A stretch of DNA of 64,000 bases from contig OX422204.1 in NCBI GenBank assembly GCA_949130485.1, positions 186,001 through 250,000 of the forward strand. Reading direction: 5' to 3'. The translations under genes were made by a program, and so were the position numbers. How positions within the stretch are numbered: position 1 is the stretch's first letter; every line of letters starts with the position of its first letter. Of this stretch, positions 45,538-64,000 are shown in pieces. Under the pieces are notes generated by a model. That model was not told the origin of the DNA. It did not search any database and saw nothing but the letters and a program-made list of their open reading frames with translations. The stretch comes from Agelas oroides. Taxonomy: Eukaryota; Porifera; Demospongiae; Agelasida; Agelasidae.

Positions 45538-45856
45538 GTCCATTCCAAGAGTAGTGACAAACATGAGTCTAGCCTGACTTTGAGAGTAGCTTTGAACAAA
45601 AGCTGGCATAGATTGATTTGAGATACATTGGTGGTTGGGACGCTACCTACAGTGAGCGTGTAGATGCGTCCATCGAGTGGCAATTTTGGGTTCATGAATA
45701 TATTAATGAGCTACTAAAACCCTTTTTAAAATTAGGCAAAGCAAGATTGCCCTAAACCAAACCCTAACCCTGAAACTAGGAGTAACCCTGGTCCTGACTG
45801 TAACCCAAGTTTATGTTTTCGTTAACCTCCGCCGAGGGACGACCGTGCCACCTTAA
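45238..45856. mobile_element. Element with TTAA ends and 15-bp terminal inverted repeats
   Basis: It begins TTAAGGTGGCACGGT and ends ACCGTGCCACCTTAA. A poly-A run of about 32 bases lies at 45500-45531, and CCCTAAACC/CCCTAACCC words lie at about 45750. A second copy in inverted orientation starts at 63689 and agrees closely over the visible 310 bp. TTAA ends are usual for piggyBac-type insertion. No transposase frame is present. Confidence 0.75.
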
Positions 45857-46233
45857 TATGCGCCTGTAAGAGCAGCCAATGGCTGAATGGCTCATTAAAC
45901 TTTCACTTTCAGCATAGTTCACTAAATGTGGACCTATTGGTTGATATATTGTTTACTTTTATTCTAAAACTGATTCAAGCAGCTTTGTGAAGTGTTGAAC
46001 CAAACTTGAAACCACCTTGTAGTCCTTATTTACTCAGTCTAAAACTGGTTTGAACAGTTTCGAAATTGTCGAACCACCATGAAACTACCCTATGAAACTA
46101 CCCTATACTCATGGTTTAGTCAGTCAAAGTGTGGTTCGAGCAGGTTCAACAGTCATCCACACGGCTGAACAACAGAACTGTGAATTTCATTAAAAGATAC
46201 AGGAACCTAAAATGTCAAATAAAAAACAAAGAG

Positions 46234-57946
<11,713 letters not shown>

Positions 57947-57947
57947 C

Positions 57948-58485
57948 TTGAAATACACAACACCAGAAAATTGAATTATTTAGTGCACAGGTAGGGTAAG
58001 GGTAAGGTGAACAGGATTTCTGGTGCTGTATTGATCGCTTTCCTTCACCTCTTCCCTCACTCCTACCCCCCCCCCCCCCCCCCCCCCCCCCCCACCCAGC
58101 TTGCAGCCCAACAAAGCTTTATAATCTCTTGCCAGTACCTCATGTATTTAACGTCATCATTTGCAAAATAGGATGGTGGGGGCATGATGAAGTAAGTAAT
58201 TATACGGGTCCAACTATTCCAATTAAATCATTATTTCAACTGTAGCCGTATTGGCTTGTTGTTGCTAAATGTTATGCTATTTAGCTATTACTAGTAAGAA
58301 CATACCATTCGAAACGAATGCAGGATCACTTATATATCGCGCGGTACGTTTCAAAATTTCTCCAAATAAAGCGCATCAATATTTCCCGCCAAAATGATAG
58401 TGTCGCACTCAAATTCCATTCTGCAATAGTAGTCTGGGTACGAGGCTACTGTAATAAATCTGATTGGTCAATTCTGTGCTTGCAA
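57948..58485. promoter_or_regulatory. Probable shared 5' region of separase and NEMP1
   Basis: A poly-C run of about 27 bases lies at 58066-58093. On the minus strand an ATG near 58184 opens a short frame MPPPSYFANDDVKYM with a GTACTG donor. It could be the separase first exon, but its phase does not fit the 57946 exon. No other gene is seen. The divergent promoter role is inferred. Confidence 0.35.
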
Positions 58486-61400
58486 ATGGAGACCTTTAAA
58501 GCTGTGCTACTGCTTTATCTTGTGCTGCCTCCCCTGGCGCATTGCCTCGACAGAACAGAGAGGGGAGAACTTTGCAGGGGAAGATGTGGGTTGCTGCTGA
58601 ATTTGCAGGCTGCATTTCCATGACAATAACTTGTTTTGTGCCATATTCATAATAACTCCCTAGGTACCTGGATAAATGATATGAAAGACAGAAAACAGGT
58701 ACTACTCTGCTACCATAAATTTAATTCAGGTTGATTGCCCAATGATGCAACCAATCAGATTCACAGAAAGCCAGGTTTAAATCAGCGACTTTGATTGAAT
58801 ATCTCTATTACGCAGACAACTAACCTAAAGTTATCCATATATAGTACAGCATGGATATTCTGGCAGCGTTTTAAATGCAGAATAAAATCCAATAGGAGGA
58901 ATTAAGCGTAACAGAACGGTACAGTGCTGAAAACTGTAACTGTTCCAGTCCACGTGGGAGGGGGAAAACGTGGCCTGGGAACAAGACTATGAAAACTGCA
59001 TGCAGCAAGTGTGCTGACATTCATTAGCACTCTACGTTACAGCACATCCACATTCTTCTGGTTATGATTTTAGAGTAGAGTCTGCCAAAATTAGAGTTGG
59101 TCCGAGCAACGTATATGGCACCATCCTCTCTAGCCTCGTCCTCCCTCTTCTCAGATACTGTCTAAGTACCTGGACCACGGTGAATCAGGCCACGCCTACT
59201 GCTATATGGGGTTCCTCCCCTACACCCTTCCCGGTCTAACCCACATCTGGCACCATGTACAGATCAGGATACATGCCAAACCAGTTGAGGGGGCTATGGT
59301 TGCTGTTGGCAACTCCTCTCAGGTGGTACTTGAGGATGATGCAGATTTCAGCAATGGCATCAATAACTTGAATGTCACAGATATTCTTCACCTCTCACCA
59401 TTCAACGTGACGTGTCTTGGTGTCCGACACTCTGGATTAGTGTACCATAGAGTGGGATACAAGCTGGAAGCAGCGGAGGTCTTGATGTATCGCTACCCTG
59501 TGTCGCTCGGCATTGGACTCCTCCTCTTCTTCAGTGCATCTTACCTCAGCAGGTGAGGGACAACTTCAGATTGGTCAAGGGTGCAGTGGTGTCATAATGT
59601 CACTCTCTCCACTAGTACACACACTCCCTTCCACTCATCTTTTCACACGCTCCCTCCCCTCCTCCCCCCCTATCCAATCGTCTTCTTCCTTCTCCCCCCC
59701 CTCCTCCCGCCACAGAAACATCCTGCTCTACTACAGTACGGGAGTCACCCTGGGTATCGTTGCCTCCGTTCTCATCCTTCTCTACGTGTTTAGCAAATTT
59801 GTGCCAAAGGTGGGTGGGTGGGTGGGGCCAGGTCATGTGACATACCCTCTTTACACACACACACGCACACTATACATATCCCTTTCTACTCATACTCAAA
59901 CTTATACTGATCACAACCTTACAGCGGAACTCCTCTTAAAAGACAGCTGGCTAATCAGGACACTTGATTGAGTCCCAACTTCATTATAAATACATTCTTG
60001 TCCTGAAATATGGACACCTCACTAATCAGGACAATTACTTTGGTCCCAAGGGTGTCCGTATTAGGTTAGAAAGGTTCCACAGTAGTTCAGTTCAGATGCA
60101 TGCACAAATTAGTTACGCCCACTCACATACACACACACACACACACACACATGCACACACACACACACACAACACACGCACAACACACTCAGAAGAATTT
60201 GATAGGTCTTGGTGTACTCTTCAGCGGCTACACCATAGCTGCCTCCTTCCTCTACTGGGCTGCCAACTACGCAAGTGAAGCCATCTTCAACAACTGGCAT
60301 TACGTCCTTGGCTATGTCGTGGTAGCCGGGCTGACCAGCTTTGCTGTGCTGTACCGACTGGGCCCCGTGCAGAACCCCCGTACCCTTGACCTCATCCAGT
60401 GGAGCATCCAACTGGTCGCGTTGGTCCTGGTGTTCCTCTCCTGTTATCAGATCCCTGAGGTGGCTGTTGCCATGGTGATGGTGACCTTGGTCTCCTACTG
60501 TCTCCCACCACGGTAGGTTGTTTGTATGTGACTCTTGCAGACAGGTACCATACGTACTTCAGTAGACTCTTGCAGACAGGTACCATACGTACTTCAGTAG
60601 ACTCTTGCAGACAGGTACCATACGTACTTCAGTAGACTCTTGCAGACAGGTACCATACGTACTTCAGTGGACTCTTGCAGACAGGTACCATACGTACTCC
60701 AGTAGACTCTTGCAGACAGGTACCATACGTACTTCAGTGGACTCTTGCAGACAGGTACCATACGTACTTCAGTGGACTCTTGCAGACAGGTACCATACGT
60801 ACTTCAGTGGACTCTTGCAGACAGGTACCATACGTACTTCAGTGGACTCTTGCAGACAGGTACCATACGTACTTCAGTGGACTCTTGCAGACAGGTACCA
60901 TACGTACTTCAGTGGACTCTTGCAGACAGGTACCATACGTACTTCAGTGGACTCTTGCAGACAGGTACCATACGTACTCCAGTGGACTCTTGCAGACAGG
61001 TACCATACATACTTCAGTGGACTCTTGCAGACAGGTACCATACGTACTTCAGTGGACTCTTGCAGACAGGTACCATACGTACTCCAGTGGACTCTTGCAG
61101 ACAGGTACCATACGTACTCCAGTGGACTCTTGCAGACAGGTACCATACGTACTCCAGTGGACTCTTGCAGACAGGTACCATACGTACTCCAGTGGACTCT
61201 TGCAGACAGGTACCATACGTACTTCAGTGGACTCTTGTAGACAGGTACCATACGTACTTCAGTAATATTCTAGGAGAAGGTCAGTTTGCGTGAGCAAGTG
61301 CATACCACTGATATCTGCGTCCTCCTTACCTCGCCTCAGACTCTTTCTTCCTCCCATCTTCCCTTCTGTCCCTCCTCCCTCCCTCCCTCTCTCCCTCCCT

Positions 61401-63005
61401 CTCTCCCTCCCTCTCTCCATACCTCTTCCTCCCACCCTTCCTCCCACCCTTCCTCCCACCCTTCCTCCCACCTTCCCTCCTACCCTCCCTCCCTCCCTTC
61501 CTCCCTCCCTCTTCCTCCCACCCTCCCACCCTCCCTCCCTCCCTCCCTCCCTCCCTCCTCCCTCCCTCCCTCCCTCCCTCCCTCCCTCCCTCCCTCCCTC
61601 CCTCCCTCCCTCCCTTCCTTCCTCCCAGCTGCAACCCTCTTCTCTGGATCTTCTACCTCATTTGGTATTTCCTCCTTCCTGTACGACAATGCTGCCATTG
61701 TCTCTGCCGCTGCCTCTCCTTCCTCAACCCTCTCTCCTACTTCTGGAGACCACCTGTACGAAGACTACTAACCGTGGAGGTAGGACAGTAATCCACAAGA
61801 ACATCACTAGTATCGAACCCAGACCAAACAAGGAGGAAAGTAGGGTCTGATGAATATAGTACATCTTCACACTATGGGCTAGCTTTTGCTATGGATTCTG
61901 CTAAAAGGGCTGGAGGGTTGAAGGGGGGTCTGGGTACGAGAAGGAGGGAGGGAGGGAGGGAGGAAGGGAGGGAGAGAGGGAGGGAGGAAAGAAGAAGAAG
62001 AGAAGGAAAGAGCGATGGAGAAATGGGCAGGAAGAGGAAGGGCTGAAGGAGTGGTAAAACCTGACCCAAGTGGTCCCCCTCTCCTTCAATCCCACACACA
62101 GACCTCCTAAAATTGTGAACTGTATTTGTACAACCGTGACATCATAATGACATAATCTTATGCATGTACATGTACAGTTGCTATAATTATTCCGCACATT
62201 TTGATGGAGTTCAGTTTCACTTTGACCGTTGACCTTCTGTTGCATGTTGTGCAGGAGTATGAGCACCAGGGCAGAGTGGAGACAACCAAGGCACTGCGGG
62301 AACTGCGGACCTACTGCAAGAACCAAGAGATGTGGAGAACCATCAGTGAACTCAAGAACCCTAAGAGGTCTGTGTGCGGGGTTGAGGGAGACCGCTTGTG
62401 TCAGGTTCTATAAATGTCACTGTTAAGAGAGACCCTTCCTTCTCCTGCCCATTTCTCCATCGCTCTTTCCTTTTCTTCCCTCCCTCCCTCCCTTCTCCCT
62501 CCCTCCCTCCCTCCCTCCCTCCCTCCCTCCCTCCCTCCCTCCCTCCCTCCCTCCCTCCCTCCCTCCCTCCCTCCCTCCCTCCCTCCCTCCCTCCCTCCCT
62601 CCCTCCTTCCCTCCGCATCTCTTCCTGATAGGTTCACAGAGTTTCTGTCTGGCAAAGATCATGTCACTATGGAGGAGAGGGTTGATCACGACTGGAGCTT
62701 TGTGGTCACAGACTCCGAATCAGACACAGTCGATTACAGTGATGATGAAGGGAATTCCCCCACTGCATCACACAGGTGAGAACTCAGAACTGGTGATACA
62801 AAGTAACACAAACTGTTCCCTCCTCTTTCCTCCCTCTCTCTTTTTCCTCAGATCTTCATTCAACTCCAGCTCCCAATCCTCATTCCAGTACTCCTCTACG
62901 GATGAGTCTCCAACCCATTCTAGAAGCTACAGCCATGCCCACAGAACTCCATATAGACCCTCATCATACCCCACTAGTGCCAGTACGGGGAGAGTTAGAC
63001 GATGA
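58486..63005 (+). CDS. NEMP1: Nuclear envelope integral membrane protein, NEMP1-like (9 exons)
   Basis: Exons 58486-58589, 59074-59110, 59155-59552, 59716-59809, 60193-60512, 61629-61779, 62255-62367, 62632-62775 and 62852-63005 total 1515 nt, 504 aa in phase. The first two junctions are the least certain. Residues 1-20 are a signal peptide (AVLLLYLVLPPLAHC). A lumenal domain with HAYCYMGF and HIWHHVQIRI follows. The membrane part has ILLYYSTGVTLGIVASVLIL, then YVLGYVVVAGLTSFAVLYRL, LVALVLVFLSCYQIP and NPLLWIFYLIWYFLLP. The tail carries QGRVETTKALRELRTYCKN, then NPKRFTEFL and an acidic, Ser-rich, probably disordered end. Family members sit in the inner nuclear membrane, bind Ran or emerin, and support germ-cell nuclear stiffness. 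Introns 5 to 7 hold a 35-bp minisatellite and CCCT tracts. Confidence 0.9.
60531..61263 (+). repeat. 35-bp minisatellite, about 21 copies, in NEMP1 intron 5
   Basis: Unit GACTCTTGCAGACAGGTACC, then ATACGTACTTCAGTG. The array starts about 18 bases after the exon 5 donor. Each unit contains CTTGCAG/ACAG/GTACC, a tiny acceptor-donor pair. Frames of 180-210 codons across it are repeat artefacts. Confidence 0.95.
61370..61624. repeat. (CCCT)n pyrimidine tract at the NEMP1 exon 6 acceptor
   Basis: CCCT units with CTTCCTCCCAC variants lead straight into the TTCCTCCCAG acceptor at 61628. Confidence 0.9.
61800..61945. repeat. Dispersed repeat related to 57405-57515 and 57665-57720
   Basis: ATCGAACCCAGACC, CTATGGGCTAGCTTTTGCTA, TGGATTCTGCTAAAAGGGCT and GGGGGGTCTGGGTACGAG recur in the separase 5' region, in similar order. 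Confidence 0.65.
62479..62612. repeat. (CCCT)n tract before NEMP1 exon 8
   Basis: About 32 pure CCCT units end 19 bases before the CTGATAG acceptor at 62631. Confidence 0.92.
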
Positions 63006-63347
63006 TAACCAATTGTTTTTCATGTAGCCGGACAAGTTTTAAAATAGCATGCAGCATCTCAATTATTTCTCAACCTTCCTCTTCACCTGGTGTGTATGAC
63101 ATGTACAATGTCATATTTTTGTATGTACACATTATGTTTCCCACTATTTATGTAATTGGACATGCTACAATTTGATTGACACGTTCAAATAACTCCGTCG
63201 TAAGTAGAAAAGCCCAAGAATCTAGCCTTGCGTTACCAGACGGATTTTCCATAGGTTTTTCCGGCTGGTCACAAGACTAGGCAAAGGCAGGAGGTTAGTT
63301 AAGGCAATTTAGAACTGCATGGTAAAGTAATTGTTCTCGTTTCACAG
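63006..63347. other. NEMP1 3' flank
   Basis: AT-rich sequence after the NEMP1 stop. It includes an imperfect hairpin at about 63218-63284 (TCTAGCCTTGCGTTACCAGA against CTGGTCACAAGACTAG). No open frame of note. Confidence 0.5.
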
Positions 63348-63438
63348 ATCATAGCAGATGTCTTCAACACTGATGTGTACACTCTGGGAGAGACGGCCAA
63401 CTCGGCAAGCCTTGGGTGTGCCTACAGAGCCAAACATG
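63348..63438 (+). pseudogene. XYLB: Isolated xylulokinase-like exon
   Basis: A pyrimidine-AG acceptor (TCGTTTCACAG) and a GTATAC donor flank 91 bp coding IIADVFNTDVYTLGETANSA and then SLGCAYRAKH. This fits the C-terminal part of xylulose kinase (FGGY family), where the motif DTANSA-x-x-G-x-AYRA precedes the end. No other exon of that gene is visible within 10 kb upstream, where NEMP1 lies. It is either a captured exon or the first visible part of a gene whose other exons lie beyond the window. Confidence 0.7.
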
Positions 63439-63688
63439 GTATACATGATAAAAATGTCGTGTCTACCTCCTCCTGCAAGTTCAACACTAGCTGAGGCAAA
63501 ATGGCACTTAATATAAACATCTTGGGGGCTTGGGGAGTAGTTTAGGCTTGAAGGAAAACCGTAAATTTATTAATTAAGCCGTCTGCATGGACGCTAATTT
63601 TATCATGCAGGATACTTGACCAATCAAATCAATGACCAATGTGAGTACGTGTTAATTGGCAATGTTTATGGGTTCAACAAAACTTCAA

Positions 63689-64000
63689 TTAAGGTGGCAC
63701 GGTCGTCCCTCGGCGGAGGTTAACGAAAACATAAACTTGGGTTACAGTCAGGACCAGGGTTACTCCTAGTTTCAGGGTTAGGGTTTGGTTTAGGGCAATC
63801 TTGCTTTGCCTAATTTTAAAAAGGGTTTTAGTAGCTCATTAATATATTCATGAACCCAAAATTGCCACTCGATGGACGCATCTACACGCTCACTGTAGGT
63901 AGCGTCCCAACCACCAATGTATCTCAAATCAATCTATGCCAGCTTTTGTTCAAAGCTACTCTCAAAGTCAGGCTAGACTCATGTTTGTCACTACTCTTGG
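63689..64000. mobile_element. Second TTAA-ended element, inverted, cut by the window end
   Basis: It starts TTAAGGTGGCACGGTCGTCC and follows the reverse complement of 45856 down to about 45545 with no difference that I noticed. This near-identity suggests recent movement. Confidence 0.75.

Noticed and set aside
45489-45695. 68-codon minus frame inside the TTAA element
   Set aside because: Ends in a poly-Phe run from the poly-A tract and has no transposase-like features.
45740-45800. Telomere-like CCCTAA words
   Set aside because: Only a few imperfect units, repeated with the mobile element at 63689, so they are part of the element and not a telomere or interstitial telomeric array.
60531-61263. 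Long open frames (180-210 codons) of a repeated motif
   Set aside because: They arise from the 35-bp minisatellite being open in several frames. The surrounding sequence is a NEMP1 intron.

Overview
The window reads as nuclear DNA from an animal with compact genes. Most introns are about 50 to 600 bp, intergenic gaps are a few hundred bases, and simple repeats, minisatellites and small fold-back elements are abundant. A MAGI-like PDZ series, death and immunoglobulin-like (Ig) domains, FAIM, NEMP and separase indicate a metazoan. Gene density and repeat style suggest an early-branching animal such as a sponge, but this is inference. Exon coordinates were read by eye from splice consensus, reading phase and remembered family patterns.

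Layout. 1-2700: element ends, two membrane-protein-like exons I cannot name, and an intronless alanine-rich coiled-coil ORF (minus). 3195-6081: 3-hydroxyisobutyrate dehydrogenase HIBADH (minus, 7 exons), head to head with MCM6 (plus, 21 exons, 6284-13525). 13900-15900: an inverted-repeat element with a broken FLYWCH finger, and a fragment of the next gene. 15903-16703: an intronless PTB-like ORF (minus). 16993-30584: a minus-strand gene joining an unknown N-terminal domain, Ig, death domain, coiled coil, three Ig domains and three MAGI-like PDZ domains. Its middle lies in a 5.17-kb direct tandem duplication. It is head to head with the apoptosis regulator FAIM (30973-32548). 33427-36916: a GPATCH8-like gene (minus), head to head with ERICH2 (37000-38865). 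39191-44930: the nucleotide-sugar transporter SLC35B1 (minus). 46234-57946: separase (minus), head to head with NEMP1 (58486-63005). 63348-63438: a lone xylulokinase exon.

Most main genes form divergent pairs with short shared 5' regions (202, 388, 83 and about 540 bp between coding ends), suggesting paired promoters. Several genes relate to replication and division: MCM6 is a helicase subunit, separase cuts cohesin, and NEMP1 is a nuclear envelope protein. FAIM and the death-domain gene suggest a cell-death or signalling pair.

The most unusual content is the Ig/death/coiled-coil/PDZ gene with its recent partial duplication and apparent exon-to-exon gene conversion. Next are minisatellites that have multiplied the 5' splice sites of HIBADH and separase. 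Captured exon pieces also occur: a GPATCH8 exon in a separase intron, and the lone xylulokinase exon. I saw no bacterial operons, CRISPR arrays, rRNA or convincing tRNA genes.
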